Source of the DNA: Opitutia bacterium
GTDB lineage: Bacteria; Verrucomicrobiota; Verrucomicrobiae; Opitutales; Opitutaceae
Reading direction: 5' to 3'
Assembly (NCBI GenBank): GCA_947442255.1
Contig: CANEVO010000007.1
Location: forward strand, 3,017 to 67,016
DNA: 64,000 bases
Shown: positions 28,111-37,176 of the stretch, in pieces
Layout: each line of letters begins with the position of its first letter
Position numbering within the stretch: the stretch's first letter is position 1
Notes under the pieces: generated by a model
What the model was told of the DNA's origin: nothing
Databases searched by the model: none
The model's input: the letters and a program-made list of their open reading frames with translations, nothing else
Position numbers and translations under genes: made by a program

Positions 28111-28845
28111 ATGACACGAGTTCGCGTGAACCTGATCCTTTTCGAACCGGCGGAGATCAACGCCCCGCTCCCGCACCGGGACCGCCGCGCGCTCCACATC
28201 GTCGAAGTGCTGCGCTGCCGGAACGGCGATACGTTTGAAGCCGGTGTGATCAACGGCCCGCGTGGCAAGGCCACGCTCGCGGCCACAACCGCCGAAGGCC
28301 TTGCGCTCACATTCTCCTGGGGTGACCTGCCTCCACCGCCCGACCCCGTCACGCTCATCGTTGGGCTGCCGCGTCCGCAAACCGCCCGCGACATCCTGCG
28401 CGACGCCACCACGCTGGGCGCAGGCGCGCTGCACTTTGTCCGGACCGAAAAGGCACCCGCCAGTTATGCGCAAAGCACCCTGTGGTCGTCCGGCGAATGG
28501 CGCCGCCACGTCATCGCCGGGGCCGAGCAGGCTGTCGCTACGCGCCTACCGGATGTCACGCATGGTGGCACGTTGGCCGGGGCCGTAGCCGCCGTCGCCG
28601 GTCCCGGCACGCGAATTGCCCTCGATAACTATGAAGCCCCGCAGCGGCTGAGCGATTGCCCGCTAGTGGCGGATGTTCCTCTCGCGCTCGCCATCGGAGC
28701 CGAGCGCGGGTGGTCGGCGGGGGAACGCGAGCTCTTGCGAAAACATGGCTTCACCTTCGCCCACCTCGGAACGCGCGTGCTGCGAACGGAAACCGCCGCC
28801 ATCGCCGCCTTGGCGATCGTGCGAGCGAAACTGGGCCTGATGTAG
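28111..28845 (+). CDS. rsmE: 16S rRNA (uracil1498-N3)-methyltransferase
   Basis: Transfers a methyl group from S-adenosylmethionine to N3 of U1498 in 16S rRNA. The protein is 244 residues with an N-terminal PUA-like domain (HRDRRALHIVEVLRCRNGD near 20-40) and a C-terminal SPOUT (knotted) domain. Key segments are GLPRPQTARDILRDATTLGA near 90-108, a Glu-Gln pair in AGAEQAVATRLP near 140, and the SAM-binding knot LALAIGAERGWSAGERELL near 195, ending with GTRVLRTETAAIAAL. The ATG at 28111 is used; an ATG 30 bases upstream is also in frame. Confidence 0.93.
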   Translation: MTRVRVNLILFEPAEINAPLPHRDRRALHIVEVLRCRNGDTFEAGVINGPRGKATLAATTAEGLALTFSWGDLPPPPDPVTLIVGLPRPQTARDILRDATTLGAGALHFVRTEKAPASYAQSTLWSSGEWRRHVIAGAEQAVATRLPDVTHGGTLAGAVAAVAGPGTRIALDNYEAPQRLSDCPLVADVPLALAIGAERGWSAGERELLRKHGFTFAHLGTRVLRTETAAIAALAIVRAKLGLM

Positions 28846-28866
28846 CTGCGCCCGGGCGGCACCCGA

Positions 28867-29445
28867 TCAGGGAAGCACCGCCGCCGTGCATTGGAAAAAA
28901 CCGATCGTCGGCTGATGCGCCCCCTTGCCCAGCCGCCTGACCAGCGTCCATCCCGGTGGCGCGAGTTCGAGTTCCCCGGGATATTCGAACACCACCACCG
29001 CGTCCGGTTTGGTCGCGAGCACCTCGGCCAAGCGAACGAACAAGGCCGGGACGATCTCGGAAATGATGTCGTAGGGCGGGTCGATGAAAACGAGGTCGGG
29101 CACCTCGCCGGCGGGAATCGGCACGGAGCGGGCGTCACCCTGCAGCACCACCAAATCGCGCGAGTCGCGGCCCAAGCTCTTGCAGACGGCGGCAATATTC
29201 TGCCGCACGCAGGCCGCCGCTTTCGTATTCCGTTCGACAAATAGCCCGCCGGCGGCGCCTCGACTCAAAGCCTCAAGGCCATACGCGCCGCTCCCGGCAA
29301 AAAGGTCCAAAAAGCGGGCCCCCGCCACCCGCGTCCCCAAGCTCGAAAACACCCGCTGTCGCATTCCATCCGTCGCCGGCCGCACGGCATCGCCGGACGG
29401 CACCGAAAGCGTGATGCCACGGGCCACGCCACCGCTTATGCGCAT
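28867..29445 (-). CDS. rsmD: 16S rRNA (guanine966-N2)-methyltransferase
   Basis: Methylates G966 of 16S rRNA with S-adenosylmethionine. At 192 residues it shows the RsmD pattern: MRISGGVARG at the start, RPATDGMRQRVFSSLG near 22-37, the SAM-binding FLDLFAGSGAYGLEALSRGA near 44-63, and the catalytic DPPYD near 118. The gene converges with rsmE (stops 22 bases apart), so two small-subunit rRNA methylases face each other. Its start at 29445 opens onto the non-coding stretch ahead of the WPF-mla operon. Confidence 0.94.
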   Translation of the reverse strand: MRISGGVARGITLSVPSGDAVRPATDGMRQRVFSSLGTRVAGARFLDLFAGSGAYGLEALSRGAAGGLFVERNTKAAACVRQNIAAVCKSLGRDSRDLVVLQGDARSVPIPAGEVPDLVFIDPPYDIISEIVPALFVRLAEVLATKPDAVVVFEYPGELELAPPGWTLVRRLGKGAHQPTIGFFQCTAAVLP

Positions 29446-30000
29446 GACCGCCTTTCCCCTGCCCCAGTTTCGAGCGCCGGATTCGCCCGCGGAACCTGTT
29501 TTACGCCGGCGCGTTTGAATCGACCATCAGACCCCGGCAAGTACGGAGCGGTTTGCGGCGGGCGGAAGACTGAATTCATACTAAGTGTCCACCGATGACA
29601 CCGCCGCTCTCCGCCCGCTTCAACGGGAAAACTCTCCCCCGCCTGGTTGCAGCCACGAAAGCAGGCAGGGTTGCACCGAAATATCCGCCTCGTGCATTTC
29701 TCTAACCGTCTTCAGATAAACGTGGGCTTACGTGGCTTAATCGAGAGGCCTGCGGCAAGTTCCGGGCGCGGCGAGCGACGATCGAAGAGTCGAACGTGGC
29801 GTAAAATTTGCATTTCGGGAACATCTGCGTCCGATCCTAAGGAACCGCCGGCTGCTGATTTGGTACAACATGGGCAACACAGCATTGCACCAGCACCCTT
29901 TTCCGCCCATGTATGCCCCTCGCGCTCCCACCGACCGGGCCTTCCCGACCCTCCTTGGGTATGGGATGGAAATCCCGGTTTGTGCTTTTGCACCGACTTC
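29446..30000. other. 555-base stretch without a recognised gene
   Basis: Lies between the divergent rsmD (minus) and WPF-protein (plus) starts. The plus frame that becomes the WPF protein stays open back to 29647, but the residues there (KSRTWRKICISG and similar) look non-coding and lack a signal. I saw no tRNA, clear hairpin or repeat. It presumably contains promoters for both sides. Confidence 0.5.
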
Positions 30001-31503
30001 ATGAATGCCTTTCGCTTGATCGTGTCCCTCGGCTTCGCCGCCGGGGTGAGCGAGATGCGCGCCTCAATCCAAGAGGGCGAGCGCAATGGGTGGCCCGTGA
30101 TCGTTCGGCAGACGGACGACCCAAGGCTGATCCGGTCTTGGAGCGGAGCCGGCCCTTTCGCGTTTGGCCAGCCCGGTGCAGCGGGCGAAAGATGGAGCGG
30201 GTTTCGGCCCTTGTGGGTGCAGCGTCACAACGCCCAAGGGGACTTTCGATCCGGGGTTTTTCTCTATCCCCTCTTCAGCTACAGCGTGGACGAAAGCACC
30301 TACCGCTGGAGCGTGTTCGAGTTGATGCGGCGATCGGGGCGACGAGCCGGGGCGCCCGCACCGCAAAGCGATTTTGACCCTCGGGGAGACTTCGAGATCT
30401 GGCCTTTCTGGTTCTCCCGCCAGACCGGCGATCCCGACATGAGCTACCGGGCATTTTTTCCGTTCGGCGGCACGATCAAAAATAAACTCGGTTTCGAACG
30501 CCTCTCGTGGGTCTTGTTTCCGTTCTACGTCGAAAACGAAAAACGCGGTGCCGTCACCACGTCCACGCCGTGGCCGATCATCCGCGTGACCCGCGGCACC
30601 GCCCACGGCTGGGGGATATGGCCGCTCTTCAACTACGTTGATCGGCCCGGGGTATCTTCGACCGCGCATTATCTTTGGCCGCTGGGCTACAATGTCACTC
30701 GTCTCCCCACGCCCGACGATCCGCCGGGGACACCAGCCCGCCGCGATATCGGCGCCCTGCCGTTCTGGGCCCGCAGCACGGGTCCGGGCTATATCAACGA
30801 GAATTTTGGCTGGCCGTTTTTCGGCTATACCGATCGCACCCAGCCGCAACGCTATCACGAGAACCGGTATTTTTGGCCATTCCTTGTGCAGGGGCGGGGC
30901 GACGTGCACCACGTGAATCGCTGGGCTCCATTTTACACCCACTCGGTCATCAAGGGTTACGACAAGCAATGGTTCGCCTGGCCGCTCGTGCGGCGGGCGG
31001 TGTGGAGCAAAGACACCTTGGTGCGCACCCGGACCCAGGTGCTCTACTTTTTTTATTGGTCGGAGACGCAGCACCGCGCGGCGCAGCCGAGCGGACCTGC
31101 GGCGTCACTGACCCACGTCTGGCCCCTTTTTAGCAGCTGGAACGACGGCGCCGGCAACCGGCAATTCCAAATGCTCAGCCCCCTCGACGTTTTCTTTCCC
31201 GACAACGAGAAGATCCGCCACGCGTGGACGCCCTTTTTTGCGATCGTGCGTCATGCCCGGCAGGCGAGCGGCACCGTCCGCACCACCGCGTTGTGGAACG
31301 CCATCACGTGGGAGGAGAACCGAGCCGAGGACCGCACGGAATTTCACCTCGGCCCCTTGCTGAGCGTCGCGACCCGCGGCGCGGAGACCCGGATCGCGCT
31401 TGGCAATGGCCTGCTCGGTTTCCAACGGGCCGCTTCGGGCTGGCGGACGTTCTGGTTAGATTTTCGCCCGAACCCCGCTACCACCTCGCTGGCGTCCCGC
31501 TGA
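30001..31503 (+). CDS. WPF-repeat exported protein upstream of mla genes
   Basis: An uncharacterised 500-residue protein. From about residue 130 onward it is a regular series of strands, each built round W/L/F/T-P-F/L/I-F/W: examples are WPFWFSR, FPFYVEN, WPLFNYVDR, LPFWARS, WPFFGYTDR, APFYTHS and TPFFAIV, thirteen or so in all. The regular spacing of Trp-Pro and aromatic pairs suggests a beta-barrel or beta-propeller-like envelope protein. The N-terminus has a weak signal-like stretch (LIVSLGFAAGV). It is one base from mlaE and clearly co-transcribed, so a role in lipid trafficking or outer-membrane upkeep is likely but unproven. I know no named function for it. Confidence 0.7.
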   Translation: MNAFRLIVSLGFAAGVSEMRASIQEGERNGWPVIVRQTDDPRLIRSWSGAGPFAFGQPGAAGERWSGFRPLWVQRHNAQGDFRSGVFLYPLFSYSVDESTYRWSVFELMRRSGRRAGAPAPQSDFDPRGDFEIWPFWFSRQTGDPDMSYRAFFPFGGTIKNKLGFERLSWVLFPFYVENEKRGAVTTSTPWPIIRVTRGTAHGWGIWPLFNYVDRPGVSSTAHYLWPLGYNVTRLPTPDDPPGTPARRDIGALPFWARSTGPGYINENFGWPFFGYTDRTQPQRYHENRYFWPFLVQGRGDVHHVNRWAPFYTHSVIKGYDKQWFAWPLVRRAVWSKDTLVRTRTQVLYFFYWSETQHRAAQPSGPAASLTHVWPLFSSWNDGAGNRQFQMLSPLDVFFPDNEKIRHAWTPFFAIVRHARQASGTVRTTALWNAITWEENRAEDRTEFHLGPLLSVATRGAETRIALGNGLLGFQRAASGWRTFWLDFRPNPATTSLASR

Positions 31504-31504
31504 C

Positions 31505-32257
31505 ATGAAACCACTTCTCCGCATTCTCGAAGGCTTCGGCAGCACCTGGCTGCTGCTCGTGCGCTCGCTTTCCTATGCGGGGACGCTGCCGCGGCAGTTC
31601 CCCCGGTTCGTCGAGCAATGCTACCTGATTGGCTACACGACGCTGCCCATCGTGGCCATCCTGAGCTTCTTCATCGGCAGCGTGCTGGCGTTGCAGGCCG
31701 GCTACTCGATGCAGAATTTCGGCACCCAGCAATTCATCGGTTCCCTCGTCGGCCTCTCCATGGCCCGGGAACTCGGCCCCGTGATGGTGGCGATTCTGCT
31801 CGCCGGCCGCGTCGGCTCGGCCATCGCCGCCGAGCTGGCGTCCATGAAGGTCTACCAGGAAATCGACGCGCTGGAGACCATGAATATTCCGCCGGCGCGC
31901 ATGCTCGTGCTGCCGCGGCTGGCGGCAGTCCTCGTGATGGTGCCGGTGCTCGCGATCATCGCCGACCTCGTCGGCTGGTTCGGCGGTGCGCTGGTCTCGA
32001 AGTACACCCGGATTATCAACATCGAGCCGGAGGCGTATTTCTCCGTGCTGCGTCAATACACGCATTTCAAGGACGTGATGAACGGCCTGCTCAAGGCCGA
32101 GGTCTTCGGCTTTGTGGTGGTGCTCGTCTGCTGCAACATCGGCCTCAACACCCGCGGCGGCCCGCGCGAGATCGGCGCCTCCGTCACGCGCGCCGTCGTC
32201 GTCTCCCTCATTCTGATCCTCGTGATCGATTATTTCCTCACCCAAGTCCTGATGTGA
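31505..32257 (+). CDS. mlaE: MlaE-type lipid ABC transporter permease
   Basis: The inner-membrane permease of the MCE/Mla phospholipid transport system, 250 residues, about five or six helices. The signature of the family is present: GSVLALQAGY near 58 and a long conserved block with ELGPVMVAILLAGRVGSAIAAELA (interrupted here for length) at 88-112, followed by EIDALETMNIPP near 117. The last third carries the coupling-helix region and GGPREIGASVTRAVV near 218. It begins one base after the WPF gene stop and ends two bases before mlaF, so all are one operon. Confidence 0.95.
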   Translation: MKPLLRILEGFGSTWLLLVRSLSYAGTLPRQFPRFVEQCYLIGYTTLPIVAILSFFIGSVLALQAGYSMQNFGTQQFIGSLVGLSMARELGPVMVAILLAGRVGSAIAAELASMKVYQEIDALETMNIPPARMLVLPRLAAVLVMVPVLAIIADLVGWFGGALVSKYTRIINIEPEAYFSVLRQYTHFKDVMNGLLKAEVFGFVVVLVCCNIGLNTRGGPREIGASVTRAVVVSLILILVIDYFLTQVLM

Positions 32258-32259
32258 CC

Positions 32260-33072
32260 ATGGTCCCCTCGTCCTGCAGCCCCACCCGCAATCCGTTCAC
32301 CCAGGTCGAAAGCCCGGCGGTCGGCGTATCGATCGAGAAACTCAGCAAGAATTTCGGTGCGCTCACGGTGCTCAAGGACGTCACGTTCACGGTCGAACCC
32401 GGCGAGATCTTCGTGCTCATGGGTCCGAGCGGCTCGGGCAAGAGCGTGCTCCTGAAACACATCGTCGGCCTCGAACGGCCCACCGCCGGCCGGGTCAACA
32501 TCGACGGTCGCGATGCCGCCGCCGCGGACACACGCGAGCATGTGCGCATCGCCCTCGTGTTCCAGGCTGGCGCCCTCTTCAACTCGCTTTCCGTTTACGA
32601 CAACCTCGCCCTCTACCCGCGCGAGCACCGGGTCGCCAACGAGGCCGGCATCCGCGAAAAAGTCATGCACGCCCTGCAGATCCTCTCGCTGGAGGGCACG
32701 GCGCAAAAATTTCCTTCCGAACTTTCCGGCGGCATGAAGAAGCGGGTCGCCATCGCCCGCGCCCTCGTGATGGAGCCGCAGCTCATGCTTTACGACGAGC
32801 CCACCAGCGAGCTCGACCCCGTCATGTCCGCCACCATCAGCGAAATCATCGCCACGCTGAAGGAGGAGTATCATGTCACGACGATCGTCGTTTCCCACGA
32901 CCGCGAGCTCGCCCTCGGGATCGCCGATCGCGTCGGTATTCTGATGGGCGGCGCGCTGGTCAGCCTCGGGCCGCCCTCGGAGCTTCAGGCGCCGAAGGAT
33001 CCGCGGGTGGCCGACTTCCTCAGCCCAAAAATCAATTTAAAGGATCCCCGTTTCAGACACTTGGAGACATAA
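32260..33072 (+). CDS. mlaF: MlaF-type lipid ABC transporter ATPase
   Basis: Cytoplasmic ATPase of the Mla lipid transporter, 270 residues. It has Walker A GPSGSGKS near 62-69, a Q-loop at VFQAGALFNSLSVYDN near 107, the ABC signature LSGGMKKR near 152, Walker B LMLYDEPTSELDP near 173, and the switch His in IVVSHDRELA near 211. VFQAGALFNSLTV-like sequence after the Q-loop is a recognised feature of MCE-associated ATPases. The short Ser/Pro-rich N-terminal ~25 residues are not conserved. It follows mlaE by two bases and precedes the MCE-protein gene by three. Confidence 0.95.
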   Translation: MVPSSCSPTRNPFTQVESPAVGVSIEKLSKNFGALTVLKDVTFTVEPGEIFVLMGPSGSGKSVLLKHIVGLERPTAGRVNIDGRDAAAADTREHVRIALVFQAGALFNSLSVYDNLALYPREHRVANEAGIREKVMHALQILSLEGTAQKFPSELSGGMKKRVAIARALVMEPQLMLYDEPTSELDPVMSATISEIIATLKEEYHVTTIVVSHDRELALGIADRVGILMGGALVSLGPPSELQAPKDPRVADFLSPKINLKDPRFRHLET

Positions 33073-33075
33073 ACC

Positions 33076-34068
33076 ATGAAAGACATGCAACAAACCGCCC
33101 GCGTCGGGCTCTTCTTCCTGCTCGGACTCGCCCTCGTGTGGGTCACCTTCCAAACCCTCAGCGACGGAAAAGTCTTCCACGACAAAGGCTACAGCCTGAT
33201 TGCCGGCTTCGAGAGCCTCAAAGAGCTCCGGGAGGGCGACGAAGTTCGCATGGCCGGCGTGAAAATCGGTTCGGTCGAAAAAACCCGCCTCGCCGGCCGC
33301 CGCGCGGAGGCGGTGCTCCACATCGATCCCCAGGTCGCCATTAAGGCGGACGCGACCGCGTCCATCGTCATGGCCGGGCTCATCGGCACCAATTACATCA
33401 GCATCGATCTCGGCACCACGGCGGCCGCCACGCTCCGGGAAGGCGCTGAAATCCGCACCAATGTCACGCCCGACATCAACACCATCATGTCCGATCTCGG
33501 CAACCTGGGCAAGAAGCTGGAAACCGCGCTCGGCAGCATCGACACGGCCTTGAACGGCGACGGGAAACAGCCGGGCCTGATGAAAAACATCAACCAACTG
33601 GTCTCCGACAACCACGACAACGTCACGGCCAGCATCGCGAACTTCAAGGACGTCTCGGACAAGCTCAACAAGGGCGAAGGCACTCTCGGGAAGCTGCTCA
33701 ACGACTCCCAGCTGCACGACGTACTGGTCGCGACGATCAACGAGATCAAGGGCACCGCCACCGAAGCCAAAAGCTTCGTCGCCAACGCCCAGACCATTGT
33801 CGACCAGGTCAAGGCGGGCAAGGGTACGCTCGGCGCGCTCGTGTATGACGACGCCACGGGCAACGACATCAAGGCTTCGGTGAAAAACATCCGCGAAATG
33901 TCCGACAAGATCGCGCGGGGCGAAGGCACCCTCGGCAAGCTCATCAACGACGACAGCACCCTGCGCGACGCACAGGCCATCATGAAGAAGGCGGACCGCG
34001 CCCTCGACGGTCTCGGAGACTCCGGGCCTATCACCGCGGTCGGCGTTGTCGCCAACGGGCTGTTCTGA
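33076..34068 (+). CDS. mlaD: MCE-domain (MlaD-like) periplasmic lipid-binding protein
   Basis: The membrane-anchored, periplasmic lipid-handling ring subunit. Of 330 residues, 11-28 form one transmembrane helix, and about 38-118 are the MCE domain (FESLKELREGDEVRMAGVKIG, then ATASIVMAGLIGTNYISIDLG). The remainder is a helical tail with a thrice-repeated element, GEGTLGKLLND near 202, GKGTLGALVYDD near 247 and GEGTLGKLINDD near 281, at roughly 35-45-residue intervals. The repeats suggest a modular extended rod. MlaB and MlaC genes are absent. Proteins of this layout occur in several phyla, where the tail is thought to form a channel across the periplasm. Confidence 0.9.
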   Translation: MKDMQQTARVGLFFLLGLALVWVTFQTLSDGKVFHDKGYSLIAGFESLKELREGDEVRMAGVKIGSVEKTRLAGRRAEAVLHIDPQVAIKADATASIVMAGLIGTNYISIDLGTTAAATLREGAEIRTNVTPDINTIMSDLGNLGKKLETALGSIDTALNGDGKQPGLMKNINQLVSDNHDNVTASIANFKDVSDKLNKGEGTLGKLLNDSQLHDVLVATINEIKGTATEAKSFVANAQTIVDQVKAGKGTLGALVYDDATGNDIKASVKNIREMSDKIARGEGTLGKLINDDSTLRDAQAIMKKADRALDGLGDSGPITAVGVVANGLF

Positions 34069-34074
34069 GCAAAG

Positions 34075-34108
34075 GGCGGCGAAAAACCACTGGGGGTTTT
34101 CCGCCGCC
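34075..34108. terminator. Convergent bidirectional terminator
   Basis: GGCGGCGAAAAACC (34075-34088) pairs with GGTTTTCCGCCGCC (34095-34108), one mismatch, loop of six. The A-run on one arm and T-run on the other allow it to act in both directions, between mlaD and argG. Confidence 0.75.
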
Positions 34109-34117
34109 GGCAGGCCA

Positions 34118-35344
34118 TCAGACTTTCGGGCCGCCCTGCGCGATGTTGCGCGCGCGGAGCCGCAGACCGTTCAGCCGGATGAAGCCCGTCGCGTCGCTCT
34201 GGTTGTACCAGCTCTTCACACCCTCCATCGACGCGATGTTCATGTCGTAGAGCGAATATTTCGATTTCCGTCCGCAGGTGATGATATTGCCCTTGTAGAG
34301 CTTGAGGCGGACGGTGCCGGTGACGTAGCGCTGGCTTTCGTCGACCAGGGCCTGCAGCGCCTCGCGTTCCGGGGCGAACCAGAACCCGTAGTAGACCAGC
34401 TCGGCATACTTGGGAATGAGCGAGTCCCGCAGATGCATGACCTCGCGGTCCATCGTGAGGGATTCCACCTGCCGGTGCGCCTGCATCAGGATCGTGCCGC
34501 CCGGCGTTTCATAAACGCCGCGGCTCTTCATGCCGACGAAGCGATTCTCGACGAGGTCCACGCGGCCGATGCCGTGCTTGCCGCCGAGCTTGTTCAACGT
34601 CTTCAAGACGCCGGCCGGGCTGAGTTTCCGCCCGTCGACGGCGACGCAGTTGCCCTGCACGAAATCGAGTTCGACGTATTCCGCCTTGTTGGGCGCGTCC
34701 TCGGGCGAAACCGAGAGTTTGAACATCCCCTTGTTCGCCTTCGTCGTGGGATCGAACCACGGATCCTCGAGAATCCCCGCCTCGTAGGAAATATGGAGGA
34801 GGTTGCGATCCATCGAATAGGGCTTCTTGAGCGACGCCTCGACCGGAATCTTGTGCCTGGCACAGTAGTCGATCATCTCGACGCGGCCGGGAAATTCGTT
34901 GCGGAAGGTATCGATCTTCCACGGCGCGAGAATCGTGAGCCGCGGGGCGAGCGCCATGTAGGTCAGCTCAAAGCGGCACTGGTCGTTGCCCTTGCCGGTC
35001 GCACCGTGCGCCACGGTGTCGGCCTTCTCCTTCTTCGCGATGTCGATCTGGGCCTTGGCGATCAGGGGGCGGGCAATCGACGTGCCCAGATAATACTGGC
35101 CCTCGTAAATCGCGTTCGCGCGAATCATCGGGAAGATGAAGTCCCGGGCAAATTCCTCAACCAGATCGAGCGTGTAGTGCTTCGCCGCACCAGTCTTACG
35201 CGCCTTCTGGGGCAGCCCCCGCAGTTCCTCCTCCTGGCCGATGTCGGCGGCAAAGGTGACGATTTCCGCGTCGTAGGTTTCGCGGAGCCACTTGACGATG
35301 ACGGACGTGTCGAGGCCGCCCGAGTAAGCGAGGACGATTTTCAT
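34118..35344 (-). CDS. argG: Argininosuccinate synthase
   Basis: Condenses citrulline and aspartate with ATP in the seventh step of arginine synthesis. The chosen ATG at 35344 begins directly with the ATP-pyrophosphatase loop, [15 protein letters not shown], so the 18-residue upstream extension of the frame is rejected. The protein is 408 residues, normal size, and reads intact. Conserved blocks include [19 protein letters not shown] sequence near residue 119 (here [12 protein letters not shown]) and the citrulline-binding region with SVSPEDAPN near 190. argH is not in the window. The gene is separated from the argBDF cluster by a pseudopilin gene. Confidence 0.96.
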   Translation of the reverse strand: MKIVLAYSGGLDTSVIVKWLRETYDAEIVTFAADIGQEEELRGLPQKARKTGAAKHYTLDLVEEFARDFIFPMIRANAIYEGQYYLGTSIARPLIAKAQIDIAKKEKADTVAHGATGKGNDQCRFELTYMALAPRLTILAPWKIDTFRNEFPGRVEMIDYCARHKIPVEASLKKPYSMDRNLLHISYEAGILEDPWFDPTTKANKGMFKLSVSPEDAPNKAEYVELDFVQGNCVAVDGRKLSPAGVLKTLNKLGGKHGIGRVDLVENRFVGMKSRGVYETPGGTILMQAHRQVESLTMDREVMHLRDSLIPKYAELVYYGFWFAPEREALQALVDESQRYVTGTVRLKLYKGNIITCGRKSKYSLYDMNIASMEGVKSWYNQSDATGFIRLNGLRLRARNIAQGGPKV

Positions 35345-35616
35345 GGAGAACCGAGTGTGGAGAACTCGCGCCGTGGCGCGCAAAATAAAAGCGCGCATCT
35401 TTCACCAGGTCGCGCGCCGCCGGCTTTTCGCACCAGCGCGGAGCCGGCCTTTCGGACACAAGCGCGGAAACACGTAGCCGTCGGGGCGAATCCCACGCAG
35501 GGAAATTGACGCCGCGTTTACGCCTGCGGCGTTGAGCTAGCTGAACCCGGAGTGCAGACTGGGACTGCGTCAGATCGGACCATCATCTCGTTTTCCTCCC
35601 CGGCTTACGTTCTTTC

Positions 35617-36099
35617 ATGCACACCCCACTCCACCGCGAACGGCGGTCAAACCGCGCCGGGTTCACTCTCGTCGAGATCATGATCGTCGTGGTGATCATC
35701 GGTCTCCTCGCGGCCCTGGCGATTCCCGCCTTTCAGCGCGTCCGCGAAAACGCCCAGAGCACCCGCCTTATCTCCGATCTTCGCACCTTCGCCCAGGCAT
35801 TCGAAACCTATGCGATGAAAAATGGCGACTGGCCGCCCAACGCCGGAACCGGGGTCGTGCCCACCGGCATGTCGGGGAAATTAAAGGACGCCGCGTGGAC
35901 GACCGCGAAAAATTCGGTTGGAGGCCGCTGGAACTGGGATCGCAACAACTACGGCGGCGCTGCCGTGATATCGGCGGCCAATGTCACGGCATCGGATGCC
36001 CAAATGACGGCGATCGATGCCAAAATCGATGACGGCGATCTGACCACCGGCCGTTTCCAAAAGGTCAGCGGACGCTTCTGTTACATCCTCGAGGAATAA
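35617..36099 (+). CDS. Type II pseudopilin / type IV pilin-like protein
   Basis: A 160-residue class-III-signal protein. The prepilin peptidase site is at G15-F16 in RAGFTLVEIMIVVVIIG, with the conserved Glu at position 5 of the mature chain (E20). The hydrophobic N-terminal helix is followed by a typical pseudopilin body (LRTFAQAFETYAMKNGDWPP near 60-75, a pattern widespread in Verrucomicrobiota and Planctomycetota pseudopilins). It acts in the cell envelope after export and cleavage. No assembly gene is adjacent. Many genomes of this phylum carry large numbers of such scattered genes, so a specific machine cannot be named. Confidence 0.85.
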   Translation: MHTPLHRERRSNRAGFTLVEIMIVVVIIGLLAALAIPAFQRVRENAQSTRLISDLRTFAQAFETYAMKNGDWPPNAGTGVVPTGMSGKLKDAAWTTAKNSVGGRWNWDRNNYGGAAVISAANVTASDAQMTAIDAKIDDGDLTTGRFQKVSGRFCYILEE

Positions 36100-36180
36100 G
36101 GCTGCACCCGGGGTGCCCACGGGCCCTTGTCGGAAGATCGGCGAAATGGCCGCCGGGTGCGATGTCCGCAGGCGTGCCGC

Positions 36181-37119
36181 TCACTTCACCGCCACCAACT
36201 GAGCCAGAATCGCCTTCTGCATGTGCAGTCGGTTTTCCGCCTGGTCGAAAATAATCGAGCGGGGATTGGCCAGAACTTCCGGCATCACTTCCTCTCCGGC
36301 GTGGGCCGGCAGGCAATGCATGAACAACGCGTCGGGCTTGGCCGCCGCGAAGAGTTTTCCCGTCACGGCATAGGGCGACATCACGCGGATGCGTTCCTTG
36401 GTTTCCTCCTCCTTGCCCATGCTCACCCAGACGTCGGTGTAGACGACATCCGCGCCGCGCACCGCTTCCGCGGGATCCGTCGTAAATTGATAGCCACCCG
36501 CGAAACCTTCTTTCGCGAGTTGCGCGTTGAATTCCGCCGAGGGCTCGAAGCCCTTCGGTCCGGCGAGCGAAATCTTCATGCCAAAAAGATTGGCGCCGAG
36601 GATCCACGAATTCGCCATGTTGCACGCCGTGTCGCCGAGAAATGCGATCTTCCGCCCGCGCAGCGCCCCGACCAGATCGTCGCCCTGCGCCCAGCGCTCC
36701 GCCATGGTAAAGGCGTCGGTATAGATCTGGCAGGGATGCAAAAAATCCGTGAGGGCGTTGATCACCGGCACCGTGCCCGCCGCCGCCAGCCGCTCCAGCT
36801 CCGCGTGGTCGAACGTGCGCACGATCAGGCCGTGCACAAAACGGGAAAGCACCCGGGCGGTGTCTTCCACCGTCTCGCCCCGGCCGAGTTGGATGTCATT
36901 CTTATTCAGAAACAGCGGGTTTCCGCCTAGTTCGTGAATGCCCACCTCGAAGGATACGCGCGTCCGCGTCGACGACTTTGAAAAGATCATGGCCCAAGTT
37001 TGCCCCGCGAGCGGCACGGGCGACTTTCGGCCCCGGGTCTGCTTCAAGGTGCGGGCCAGCGCGAACAACGCCGGCAACTCGGATGGCTTGAAGTCGGTCT
37101 CCTTGAGAAAATGCTTCAT
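36181..37119 (-). CDS. argF: Ornithine carbamoyltransferase
   Basis: Forms citrulline from ornithine and carbamoyl phosphate. It is 312 residues. The carbamoyl-phosphate site is SSTRTRVSFE near 49-58, the HPCQ-like motif appears as LHPCQIYTD near 135, and the ornithine-binding Cys is in FMHCLPAHAGEEV near 270. A further conserved DVWVSMG is at about 232. It is the third gene of the argB-argD-argF run on the minus strand, 57 bases after argD. Its substrate carbamoyl phosphate is made by the carB enzyme in this window. Confidence 0.95.
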   Translation of the reverse strand: MKHFLKETDFKPSELPALFALARTLKQTRGRKSPVPLAGQTWAMIFSKSSTRTRVSFEVGIHELGGNPLFLNKNDIQLGRGETVEDTARVLSRFVHGLIVRTFDHAELERLAAAGTVPVINALTDFLHPCQIYTDAFTMAERWAQGDDLVGALRGRKIAFLGDTACNMANSWILGANLFGMKISLAGPKGFEPSAEFNAQLAKEGFAGGYQFTTDPAEAVRGADVVYTDVWVSMGKEEETKERIRVMSPYAVTGKLFAAAKPDALFMHCLPAHAGEEVMPEVLANPRSIIFDQAENRLHMQKAILAQLVAVK

Positions 37120-37176
37120 CGAAACGGACGGATGTAAGCGCCCGGGCCGGCGCTCACGAGTGAAAAATACTCCCGT

